Source: Avena insularis (lineage: Eukaryota > Streptophyta > Magnoliopsida > Poales > Poaceae). From it: a stretch of DNA of 64,000 nucleotides. Under the pieces are notes generated by a model. That model did no database searches, was not told the origin of the DNA, and was given only the letters and a program-made list of their open reading frames with translations. This document shows positions 43,992-55,000 of the stretch, in pieces. Each line of letters begins with the position of its first letter. The stretch's first letter is position 1. The position numbers and the translations under genes were made by a program. The DNA lies in contig CM042689.1 in the NCBI GenBank assembly GCA_023614405.1, forward strand, positions 327,584,305-327,648,304, read 5' to 3'.

Positions 43992-46316
43992 GTTGGCGCC
44001 CACCGTGGGGACAACAGCGGTGCTAGCTGGAGTCATGATCCGGACGGGAAACTTCATCAACACTGGCGAGCGCATTGTCTCTGGCTTAGTCCGGAGACTT
44101 GATCTCTGTTACTACGTCAGCGACAACACAGACAGCTTCATGGGAAAAACTCCTCCGCGCAACGGCGTCTTCATCAACCTGGGCATGCACCAGATCTACG
44201 TCGGCGTCGACGTCTCCGGCGTTTATCCTCATCAGGTTGTTGTTGTAGGAGAACCTCCCCTTAGCGCTGTAAACAGTCCGCGCGGAGTGCACCCTGTCAG
44301 CAGCGTCGAGGTGATGGTCGCAGCCGGGGTGCAGGCGGGAGCAGCGGGCGCCGGATCAAGAAGGGATCCGATGATGGATGTGCAAGTGGATCCCAAGCAG
44401 ACAGCTCCACAACCCACCGAGGTAATTCCTTCAACGGCCAACCAGGCCGAGACGCAAGAGACAACCCCAAAGGCACCAAGGGTAAGAGGGCCACCTCTGG
44501 AAAGACCAGAAAACATTCTCCAGGCAACTACAGATAATCTAACTACACCTGTAGCGCCGATACTTGATCCGGCTAATGCTCGGGCAGAGTTAGAAGAGAC
44601 CGAGTAAAGTCGGTAGAGGCAAAAAAGGTGTCGGCCTTGCGGGAGTCCTTAAACAGGACCCTGCGAGAATATGCCAGGGCAAACAAGCTTGACGTCGCCC
44701 CCGAGCGGGTTGACGAATTAAGATTAAGAGGAAAGAACCTCATAGATGATATCAACAAGGAGCATGATGCTCATAGGGAAGAATCAGTTGATCTAGGCTT
44801 GCCGAGGTACAGTACCCCGGCAAAGAACCTGCGGGCGGCAAATGCCACAGCATTAGAGTTAGAAGGATTGACCGGCGAAGCCCGGCAGAAACAGCAAGAA
44901 AGAGTGAATGAGCTGGTGCGCATTGCGAACCAGCAGAATGAAGAAATGCTCAGGGCAAACCCGGCAAGGCCAGGTGCCTCGCGAATGGTTCACTCGGCTG
45001 GTGCAGCACCTGCCCTATCTGTGGCAGCAGCATCTTCACCCGGAAACAATGCACAAAAAGACAGAGAGGTAACTTCGGGAAAGAGAAATAAGCAAATTGT
45101 TCCATATGATCTGGCGATAGCCGGAAAAGCAAATGAGAACAGTGGCAATGGAAGCCGAGGTAACAGTGGCGAGAGAAACCCCGGCCGTGCCGAGAAAGGC
45201 AGCGGAAGCCGAGGCAATGGAGATCTCAGAAGAGGAGAACTCGGAAGAGGGAATCTTGAGAACAACATCCCGGCCGAAGGTAGGAGAGAACCGCCACCCA
45301 ACCCGCAGCCGAGACATGAACCTCGGCAGGAAAGAGAAGTGAGACCAGCTCGCCACAATCAGGTGAACGAGAGGTATAATGATGGATATTCTGAGATGGA
45401 ATATGCAATTCATGGTGGTAATAACCACTATGGAATGCAGGAAAGAATTCTGTACAGAGATTTGCCGTCAAGTGATGCCAGAGTAAAGCTGGACCGGCTA
45501 TACCGATCCGAGTTATTAGAAGAACAGGGTCCACCAGGTCCGACATGCTTCGGACCACGGATCATGGGCGAGCCGCCTGTGCCGAACTTTCAGCTGGCAA
45601 GGGGCACAAAAACATATAATGGGAGCACCAAACCACAGGATGGGTTGATCGATTATGCCACTGCTGTAAAAATAGCTGGCGGAAACTTACGATGGGCAGT
45701 GCGATATGTCCCGCAAATGTTGGAAGGACCAGCTAGAGTATGGCTGAATAACCTGCCAGCAGGCAGCATCAACTGCTGGTTGGATTTTGAAGAAATGTTC
45801 GTTAGCAACTTCACCAGTACTTACAAGAGGCCAAACAGGTCGCAGCAGCTAGCCATGTGCAAGCAAAGGCCGAATGAGATGATGTGAGAGTTCTTAACTC
45901 GGTGGTGTAACCTGAGAAATTCGTGTGAGGGAGTTATAGAATCACAGGCAATAGCTTGGTTCGCTCAAGGATGCCGCTATGCCAGTGTATTATGGCAGCG
46001 ACTACAAAGAGATATGCCAACCACTTTGGCAGAAACCATCAGGATAGCGGACTCCTATGCGTTGGAAGATCCGACGCAACCAGAATTGATGTCAGCAGAT
46101 CATCGGGAACATCAAGATCAATATGCAAGAGATGTGGCCGGGTCATCCAGGCGCAATGATTTCAGAGGAAGAAGAAGAGAAGAAAGACCGGATTATAGAT
46201 ATGGTTCAACTCAGGTGGCAGCAGTAGTGCAAGATCAGCCGAGTCACGGAAACAATCAGCGGCAGAAGAATGGTCCTCAGCAATGGACACCAAGGAATGA
46301 AGGGAAAAGACAGTAG
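43963..46316 (+). pseudogene. gag: Tat-3 gag
   Basis: The ATG at 43963 lies in the LTR. The first residues are MASAVPPPQQ, and the primer site is then read as LAPTVG. The N-terminal part is followed by a frameshift near 44597, a coiled-coil-like linker, a Gly/Arg/Asn-rich region and the conserved core (PVPNFQLARGTKTYNGSTKP, NLRWAVRYVPQML, ARVWLNNLPAGSINCW). In-frame stops are at 45885-45887 (TGA) and 46314-46316 (TAG). The frame continues into the zinc-knuckle and protease part. Confidence 0.82.
43993..44010 (+). other. Tat-3 primer-binding site (tRNA-Lys type)
   Basis: ttggcgcccaccgtgggg lies one base after the 5' LTR, the same sequence as in Tat-2. From memory it matches the 3' end of plant tRNA-Lys(CUU). 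It is also read in frame as part of gag. Confidence 0.82.
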
Positions 46317-47420
46317 ACACCAGAGCAAAAGAAGCAATGGCAGGAGAGGCCGAAGTACACGTTTGAGTCTATGTTAGATCAGTCGTGTAAATTTCACACG
46401 TCAAACCCGGCCAGGCCGGCCAATCATACAACTCGGCAGTGTGCCTGGATGAAAAATGAAATGGGTAACCCCGCAGGCGTGCAAGTAACGTCCCTCCAGG
46501 CACATCAGCAGCATCAGCCACAGTTGACTGGAGCAAATGCACAGCAACTGATGTTATCGCCTCCTCCCCCGAGGTATGAAAACTCGGACCGGAGAGATGC
46601 AGTGCATCAAGTGATAAACCAGGGTCCGGATGGAAGGACAAATCCAGGAAGTAATGGACGTAATGATTACAGAGAACATCATCAAGCATATTGCGTGTTC
46701 ACAACAGAACAACAAGACAGGCAAAGTGTACAGCGTCGGCATATGGAAGTAAATGCAGTTATGCCAGCAGTACCAAGATATGTGCCTTGGTCAGATCAAG
46801 AAATCACTTGGAGCATAAAGGATCACCCCAAAATAATGCCGAGTCCGGGATCGTATGCACTCGTGCTAGATCCGACATTTGTTAGACCAAGCATTAATGT
46901 GAAATTTTCAAAAGTACTCATTGACAATGGGAGCAGTATCAATATCATGTACAAAGATACAATGCATAAACTCGGAATATCGCAGAACATGCTGCAATCC
47001 ACGAGGACCACATTCCATGGGATAGTACCAGGGCTTTCATGCGAACCCATTGGAAAGGTTCGAGTGGATGTGTTATTCGGCACAAGAGATAACTGCAGAG
47101 CAGAAAATTTAGAGTTTGAAGTGGTGGATCTAGAGAGTTGCTATCATGCTCTACTCGGACGACCAGCATTGGCCAAATTCATGGGCAGCTGCCACATAAC
47201 TTACCTGAAAATGAAGTTACCCGGACCACAAGGGGTGATAACAGTAGAAGGGGATTACAGGAAGTCAATGGAATGTGCTTCAGCCGGATCAAATCTGGCC
47301 GAGTCATTGGTAATAGCAAGAGAAAAAAGAAGGATTCGGGAGGTAGCGGCCCTCGCTCAGTCGGCTGGCCTGAATATGCGGCATTAGCCAACCCGCATGG
47401 AAGTGTCTCCTTTCGGTGAC
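46317..47420 (+). pseudogene. pol: Tat-3 gag zinc-knuckle region and protease
   Basis: The same frame as gag continues with CKFHTSNPARPANHTTRQC (C-x2-H-x9-H-x4-C). The protease motif is LIDNGSSINIMYKD, then FHGIVPGLSCEPIGKV and CYHALLGRPALAKFM. The frame is lost by a 1-bp deletion near 47378 and stops within 50 bp. The region to 47522 is degraded linker to RT. Confidence 0.8.
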
Positions 47421-47521
47421 TAAAGAAACAAAAAGTTCGAGATAGATGAGCGGTTCAGGCGCGCGTCACCATTGGTGCCAGCCTAGATGCTAAATAGGAA
47501 GCGAGCTCACCAACTTCCTCC

Positions 47522-48540
47522 GTGAGAATCGGGATATCTTTGCATGGTCAACTCGGGATCGCAAGGTGTCTTGGGGAGTTGGCTGAGCACTCTCTGAATG
47601 TAAGGCCAGGAGAAAGGCCGGTGAAGCAACCTCTCCGCCGCTTCGCCGAAGACAGGAGAAAAATAATAGGGGATGAAATAGCTCGGCTCCTTGCGGCCGG
47701 GTTCATCATGGAGGTGTTGTATCTGGATTGGCTATCGAACCCGGTGCTGGTGGAAAAGAAGAAGGATGATCCAAATGTAGCCATTGTGTGGCGAAGGTGT
47801 ATCGATTGCACAAACCTGAACAAGGCGTGTCCAAAAGATCCCTTTCCCTTACCTAGAATAGACCAAGTCATTGAGTCGACCGTTGGTTGTGAACTATTGT
47901 CATTTGTAGACGCGTATTCTGGTTTCCACCAGATACCATTAAATCCGGCCGATGAAATAAAGATTGTGTTTATTACCCCGTACGGGGCTTATTGCTATCG
48001 CACCATGCCATTCGCCTCACGTGAGACAGCGTGTCGAGAGATGTATGCAAAAATGTCTACATAACCAGATAGGAAAGAATGTACAAGTGTATGTAGATGA
48101 TGTGGTTATCAAAACCAAAGAAAGCAAAACGCTACTAGATGATATCCGGCAGACTTTCGCGAACCTGAGAAGGTTCCAAATGAAACTTAACCCGGAAAAT
48201 GCACTTTCGGTGTGCCTGCGGGAAAACGGCTCGGTTTTCTTGTATCTAGCCGAGGTATAAAGGCCAACCCAACTAAGATAAAAGCAGTGGAAAGGATGGA
48301 ATTGCCGAGATGTCTAAATGACGTATAGAAGTTCACAGGTTGCTTAGCCTCGCTTAGCCGATTTGTATGTCGGCTGGGAGAGAAAGCACTACCACTTTAT
48401 CAATTGATGAAAAAATCTGATAAGTTCATTTGGACACCACAAGGCATAATGCATTCCATGAATTGAAAAGATGTTGGTCACAAGCCATCTTGGCTTCTCC
48501 ATTGTCGAAAGAGCCTATGTTACTTTACATAGCCGCCACG
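47522..48540 (+). pseudogene. pol: Tat-3 reverse transcriptase, frameshifted
   Basis: RT motifs are split over two or more frames: LVEKKKDDPNVAIVWRR, FVDAYSGFHQIPL and ITPYGAYCYRTMPF in one frame, then catalytic YVDDVVIKTK in another after a frameshift near 48010-48030. The rest, to the RNase H start, is further damaged near 48200-48540. Confidence 0.8.
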
Positions 48541-48554
48541 AGCAGTAGTGATTT

Positions 48555-49310
48555 GTGATCGTGGTGGAGCGAATTGAAGATGATAAATCAGTACAAAGGC
48601 CGGTATATTACCTAAGCGAGGTACTATCAGCCTCAAAACAAAATTACCCACATTATCAGAAGATGGCATATGGGGTGTACATGTCAGCAAAGAAACTTAA
48701 ACATTACTTCGAAGAGCACCCCATCAGAGTGATCTGTGAAGCACCCATAGCCGACATATTGAGCAACAAAGATGCAAGTGGCCGAATAGCAAAATGGGCA
48801 ATTGAATTGTCACCTTATGCTCCGCAATTCGATAGGCGGGATGCAATCAAATCTCAGGTTGTGGCCGACTTCTTCGTGGATTGGGCCGAGGTACAGTATG
48901 AGCCACCATTGCCAGATCCAAATTATTGGACGATGCACTTTGACGGTTCCAAACTAAGAAATGATTTGGGGGCAGGAATAGTGTTAACCTCGCCAAAAAG
49001 AGATCAGTTGAGATATGTGTTGCAAATACATTTTGCCGCATCAAACAATGTAGCCGAATATGAAGCACTCGTCCATGGATTGAAGGTGGCGAAAGAGATT
49101 GGCATACGTCGAATCTTGTGCTACGGAGATTCAGATCTAGTAGTACAGCAAGTCTCAGGCAATTGGGATGCGTTAGATGACAATATGGCCTTGTATAGGT
49201 TTCATGTGCAAAAACTCTGTGGATACTTCGATGGATGTGAATTTCATCATATACCTCGGGCAGAAAACAACGCTGCAGACACATTGTCAAAACTCGGATC
49301 AACCAGATAG
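48555..49310 (+). CDS. pol: Tat-3 RNase H and second RNase H (aRNH)
   Basis: The open segment begins in the native RNase H (SVQRPVYYLSEVLSASK, KKLKHYFEEHPIRV, KWAIELSPYA). It continues into the second RNase H from about 48925 (MHFDGSKLRNDLGAGIVL, NNVAEYEALVHG, the CYGDSDLVVQQVSG segment, AENNAADTLSKLG). The two-domain arrangement is that of Tat elements. The frame is intact here, but RT upstream is broken. Confidence 0.82.
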   Translation: MIVVERIEDDKSVQRPVYYLSEVLSASKQNYPHYQKMAYGVYMSAKKLKHYFEEHPIRVICEAPIADILSNKDASGRIAKWAIELSPYAPQFDRRDAIKSQVVADFFVDWAEVQYEPPLPDPNYWTMHFDGSKLRNDLGAGIVLTSPKRDQLRYVLQIHFAASNNVAEYEALVHGLKVAKEIGIRRILCYGDSDLVVQQVSGNWDALDDNMALYRFHVQKLCGYFDGCEFHHIPRAENNAADTLSKLGSTR

Positions 49311-49415
49311 TCGATTCCCCCAAGTATCGCCCTAGAGCACCTGAGGAAGCCATCAATAACACCATATCCAGAGTCCAAATCCATCTTCATTCCGGCAAAA
49401 TCAAGAGAAGATAAT

Positions 49416-50783
49416 GTGCCGATGGAAATTGACAAGGAATGTAACCCGGAATTTCCAAAAATGAAGCCGGCTGATGCAAGGATGAATATGGAGAAATCCG
49501 AGGTAGTTATGTCGGCAGAAAATATGGAAATAGATAGTGAGATTACACCAGAAAAAATCACACCTACATGGGCGCAACCCATATTCTCTTTCCTTAAAGA
49601 TGCGATTTTGCCGAATAACGAGATATTGGCAAGACAGACAGTGAGAAGAGCTAAAGCTTATACAATCATAAACAATGAGCTGTATAAAAGGAGCGTCACA
49701 AGCGTGTTGCAAAGATGTGTGAGCTCGGCGGAAGGCCAGGAGATCCTCCTAGATATACATCAAGGAGAATGCGGTCATCACGCTTCATCCAGAGCTTTAG
49801 TGGCCAAAGCATTCAGGCATGGGTTTTATTGGCCAATAGCGTTGAAAGAGGCCAAAGAACTGGTCGAAAAATGTAATGGTTGCCAGAGATATGCCAGCAA
49901 GATACATATTCCATCGTCCGAGATAAAAACGATACCAATTACTTGGCCATTTTCTGTATGGTGCTTAGATATGGTGGGACCATTTAAGCTGGCCTGAGGC
50001 GGGATGACCCACATCTTAGTCATGGTTGACAAATTCACAAAATGGATTGAAGTAAAACCAATAAAGAAGTGTGATGGGCCCACAGCAGTGAAATTCCTCA
50101 AAGATATTATCTTAAGATATGGTTACCCACACAGTGTTATTACAGACAACGGTACAAACTTTGCAGAAGGAGGCTTCACTAGATTCTGTCAAGAAAAGCA
50201 CATAAGACTAGATGTCGCCTCTGTGGCTCACCCAGCATCCAATGGGCAAGTAGAAAGATCTAATGGACTAGTATTGTCCGGAATAAAACCACGACTCGTC
50301 GAACCGCTGCAAAGGTCGGCAGGGTGTTGGATTCAGGAACTACCAGCAGTACTATGGAGCCTCAGGACTACCCCAAACAGATCAATGGGCAATTATACAC
50401 CATTTTTCTAGTGTATGGGGCGAAGTCGTTCTTCCGATATAATACATGACTCGCCAAGGGTTACCCAGTATACAACCGCTGAAGTAAATGAAGTAGCTCG
50501 GCAAGATGATGTCGATCTGCTAGAAGAAGCCAGAGAGCTGGAGCTATCAAGATCAGCTATTTATCAGCAGGACTTGCAACGATATCACAGCAAGAAGGTG
50601 AATCCAAGAGTGTTTAAAGAAGGAGATTTGGTTCTCCTACTGGTGCAACGCACGGCCGGCATGCACAAACTATCGCCCCCATGGGAAGGACCATTCATCG
50701 TGAGCAAGGCATTGCACAATGATGCGTATTACCTAATCGATGCTCAGTCACCAGGAAAGAACAAGGAAGACAAAGCCGGCTAA
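49416..50783 (+). pseudogene. pol: Tat-3 integrase
   Basis: A linker leads to the finger HQGECGHHASSRALVAKA ... KCNGCQRYA (HHCC complete). The core shows CLDMVGPF, TDNGTNFAEG and SNGQVERSNG (DDE complete), and the C-terminal part has GDLVLLLVQ and PPWEGPF, ending at 50781-50783. A TGA at 49995-49997 and a TAG at 50409-50411 split it. This is the best preserved Tat integrase of the window. Confidence 0.85.
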
Positions 50784-50885
50784 GAATCGAAAAGACCATG
50801 GAACGTATCTTTACTTCGCCCATTTTACTCATAGGAGTCATCTACGACGCATCGTAAAGTGACGCTTCAGGACGGAGCATCAGCT

Positions 50886-51345
50886 ATGTATTGAACCTCG
50901 GCGCCCAGAGCAGTGGCTCGGGGACTGCCATATGTTGTTTTCGATTTTATGTTATGTATTAAACCTCGGCACCTTGAGCAGTGACTCGGGGACTGCCCTA
51001 TATTGTTTCTAAGTTTGGTTTATGTATTAAACCTCGGTGCCTTGAGCAGTGGCTCGGGGACTGCCATATGTTGTCTTTGTTTTTGTGATATGTATCAAAC
51101 CTCGGCACCTTGAGCAGCGACTCGGGGACTGCCCTATATTGTCTCTAAGTTTGGTTTATGTATTGAACCTCGGCGCCCAGGGTAGTGGCTCGGGGACTGC
51201 CATATATTGTTTTTAATTTTGTGTTATGTATTAAACCTCGGCACCTTGAGCAGTGACTCGGGGATTGCCCTATATTGTTTCTAAGTTTGGTTTATGTATT
51301 AAACCTAGGTGCCCTGAGCAGTGGCTCGGGGACTACCCTATATTA
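50886..51345 (+). repeat. ~68-bp tandem array after the Tat-3 integrase
   Basis: Seven diverged units of about 67-69 bp begin at about 50888, 50957, 51026, 51093, 51162, 51229 and 51297. Each has an aacctcggcgcc-type start, then gcagtggctcggggactgcc. The ctcggggact core matches the polypurine-tract core of this and related Tat elements. The array lies in the spacer between integrase and the end of the antisense gene. Confidence 0.88.
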
Positions 51346-52074
51346 TTTCTAAGTATGGGTTATCCCGTGTTACAAGAGTGGCTATCAAACTTCGACACCC
51401 AGAGTGATATTATTTCGCTCTCCCCAAATACGGCCTTCAAGATTTACACCCAGATTAACAGTCCAAAACACAGTGGTCAGGTTATGAAGTTTATCAAAGT
51501 CAGGCAATATTGAACGCCGAACCACGGTAGGGCAAAGGCAAACATACACTCCAAACTCAAGAAATTGAAGGCTATCAAGGCAAAGATTCAGACGAACAAA
51601 GATTAGTTTAAACAAAGTGATAACGATTACAACCACGTGTGCCTCAGCAGCGACAGGCAAAAAGAGGTTCATACCGCACAAAAAGACGGACAAATGTTTG
51701 ACACACATCATACGCCCGGCATACCGGGGATAAGAAATGACTTAGAGTTTTTTAAATGGAGAGGCAACGACTTGATCAGGAGCTGGGCACTCCGAGATAG
51801 GTGGTACTTCGGCCGAAGTTGCCTCGCCCTCCACAGACCCAGGAGCGACTTCGGGGGAAGCCTGAGGCTGTTGAGAAACGTCAGCTTGCGCTATGGAATG
51901 CCCAGTACCTTTGGAGGAGGATCGCGCGTCGCCATTACCATCCGAGCTCGAACTGGAATCACCAGAAGTAGCCGAGTCACCCTCATATTTGACCTGTTCG
52001 GCTGAGTTATCATCAGAGGCATCCTCAACTTCGACCTCGTCTTCCGGGTTAGGAAGGAAACTCGGCCCTTCATT
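51346..52074. other. Tat-3 spacer before the antisense-gene end
   Basis: About 730 bp have no recognisable domain. The left half follows the tandem array. The right half probably holds the untranslated or degraded C-terminal end of the antisense gene: on the minus strand it is acidic and Ser/Glu-rich near 51890-52070, continuing the tail seen in Tat-2. Confidence 0.45.
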
Positions 52075-55000
52075 CTAGTTATGCGCGTCTGCATACTCAA
52101 CAAGCTGGAAGGCACGAGCTTGCCGGAGAGCGACAAATTCTGGGTCCTCAACCCAACGGGAACCAGTGCGCAAATTTATCAAAGTATCAAGGGAGATATC
52201 CTCATACCATGACATAATGACTGTGAGAGCCATATCAGCACCAGCTCGTCCGGCGGATTCCCTCCAAAGACTTAACTGCTTCTCAGATGCCATTAATCTT
52301 TCCACCAATGCTTTGACCTCATCAATATCAGGAGTCCCAGAAGTATTCGGCCAGAGAACATGGTAGGCCCGGATGGCTGCCTACACCAAGTCCCTGCCCA
52401 TAATCTTCATCGGACCAACAGCAGCGCCAACAGCAACCAAGAAATCTTCCATCGAGTACTCTGGCTCAATGACGCAGAACACCTCCAAGACACGAGCATT
52501 AACTACCGCTTTGGAACTCACAGGCTTAGCTTCTGGAAAATGATCTGCGTAAAAGAAAAATACGTCGATCAACAATAAGAAAGGGAAAAAGATAACTCGG
52601 CCATGGGTAGAGGCTTACGGTGAATATAGGTCAGCATTCTCTGAAGATCTTGCGCCCAGTCACCCTTGGTTTTCTCAAAGCAAGTGATCTCCTCGCTCAT
52701 CGTCCGTGCCTTAAGTTTGGCAGCCTCGAGGAGCTATTTATCTTTCTGCAATTGTAGAGCTAGCCGATTCTTCTCCTCGGAGAATTCCTGGTCAACTTTC
52801 TCTAACTCAGACTTCTGAGAGAGCTTGAGGGATTCCACCTCGGCACGCAAGCGAGTTATCTCGTCATCTTTATCCTTCAGCTGCGCCGAGTGAGTAGCGG
52901 CTTGTTCTAAAAAATGTAGCATCATATCAGGCATGGGCGTGCAATCTTGATGAGATGCTGCAAAAATTTGTAACTCGGCTTTACCAAAGCCAAAAGGGTT
53001 AAAAACCTAGTGCACATTTCAAATAGAAGTATGTGAAGTAAAAGAGTAACTAACCTTCTAGGGCCTTGACTTTCTTCTCAAGATGGATGTTAAGATTGTT
53101 GATGTTACCTATTTACCAGCAAAGTGAGCCAACGCCTCATGTACAAAACAATAAGAACTTTGGGGATAATGCAAGAGTTTGTTGACTTACCAGCTTTCTT
53201 CACCACAGGAATGACCTTCTCATACTTATCTTGCAACTTTTTATGTGCAAAAAGCAGCCTTTGGAATTCGGCGGTCCGCCGGTCATGCGCAACCTAAGCA
53301 ACAAAACAAATAGTAATAAGATATTCGAACCTAAGACAAATCCGAGTCAAGCAAGACTTAACTCGGATCTAGGTGGCTGGATATTCAAAACTAGGACAGA
53401 TCCGAGTCAAGCAAAAATTAACTCGGATCTAGGTGGCCGGATATTCAAAACTAAGACAGATCCGAGTCAAGCAAATATTAACTCGGATCTAGGTGGCTGG
53501 ATATTCAAAACTAGGACAGATCCGAGTCAAGCAAAAATTAACTCGGATCTAGGTGGCTGGATATTCAAAACTAAGACAGATCCGAGTCAAGCAAAAATTA
53601 ACTCGAATCTAGGCGGCTGGATATTCAAAACTAGGACAGATCCGAGTCAAGCAAAAATTAAATCGGATCTAGGTGGCTGGATATTCAAAACTAAGACATA
53701 TCCGAGTCAAACAAAACTTAACTCGGATCTAGGTGGCTGGATATTCGAAACTAAGACAGATCCGAGTCAAGCGAAACTTAATTCGGATCTAGGTGGATGG
53801 ATATTCGAACACTAAGGCAAAGCTGGACCAAGCTAAACCTAATAAAACTTCCAAACGAATAACAAATTATTCGGTTGCAAGCTTCGGGGACTAGAGTATA
53901 TATAATATCATTCGAATAACGAATTAAACATAGATAAAGACAATTACCTCATTCATATTATCGCTGTCAAGAACGATCTTGGCAGCCAGATGTAAGCGAC
54001 TGCTGATGTCGGAGAGTTGAAATGGTCGATCGCTTGATTGCCCTCGCTGATCAAAAGATTCCAATTGTTGGCATACTCAACCAACGAGCCGAGGCTGTTC
54101 CCACTCTCCGTACGAGTTAGGACTTTACCTCGGACGTGTTGTGTAGCCACCGCCACCGCGGGACTCTTGTGAAGAGCGAGCTGTGTATCGGCAGCCGGGG
54201 TAACAATAGTCTTGGCAGAAGAAACCCCTTTGTGTAGCACATCAGCGATTGTAGGCTGAGAAGAGCTGGCAAGCCCTTTCTGGGATGAAGGAGGTTTGGT
54301 GATGACGACCTTTCTTGCTTTAGAAGAGGCGTAGGCAGGAGTCGGTACCTCCACATTTGGAGTGGCATCTTTGGGAGCCGGAGGAATTATGATTCCAGAG
54401 GGCGCCGAGATACTGGTATCCTCGGCTGGAGTCGGTGTCGCAGTAAATACTATGGGGGTCGAAGGAATCTCAGCAGAAACGTCGGGGTTCACGGAGGAGG
54501 CAGCAGGCTCAGTAGGAATATCTACTGGCCGAGTTGTATCGGCATCAACAGGAGAAATCTCAGGCGCATCTGGGCGAGGTGGCATCTGATTCGGAGCAGG
54601 AGGAGAGGCAATGCGAGCAGGACTCAGAACTCTGGTATCCTCAGGAGGCGGAGGAGAAGATGGCCGAGTCGTACGACTCGTCATGCTAGGACCGCTGGGC
54701 TTAACAGAAAGAGGAGCCCTGCAAAGACAAAAAAGATCAAGTCAAAAAGCAAAAAGAGAGAAACAAGAAATACAAACAAAAGCAACTCACTCAGTAACCC
54801 CGGGTATAGTTTTGCGCTTTGGAGGGTGCTGGGCTGACTTCTTCATTCGTTTCTTGGGAGCCACTTCTGAGGCACCAGCGGGAGCGCTACGTTTCCCCGA
54901 GGTAACAGGAGGCCGGGAGGCGAGAGGCTCGGCGTTGTGAACCTGACCGGTCGGATTAGCTGAGAAGGTAGAAGCCGGAAATGCATAAGAAATTGGCATT

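Noticed and set aside
53231..53815. 194-codon plus-strand open frame with a repeated TDPSQAKINSDLGGWIF-type unit
   Set aside because: It is created by an exact 60-bp tandem array, whose length is a multiple of three. The array lies in a predicted intron on the other strand, and the frame has no conserved homologue in the other Tat elements.
53341..53815. Possible CRISPR-like array (regular 60-bp spacing with palindromes)
   Set aside because: The whole unit is repeated, with no unique spacers, and the context is a plant retrotransposon. It is a minisatellite.
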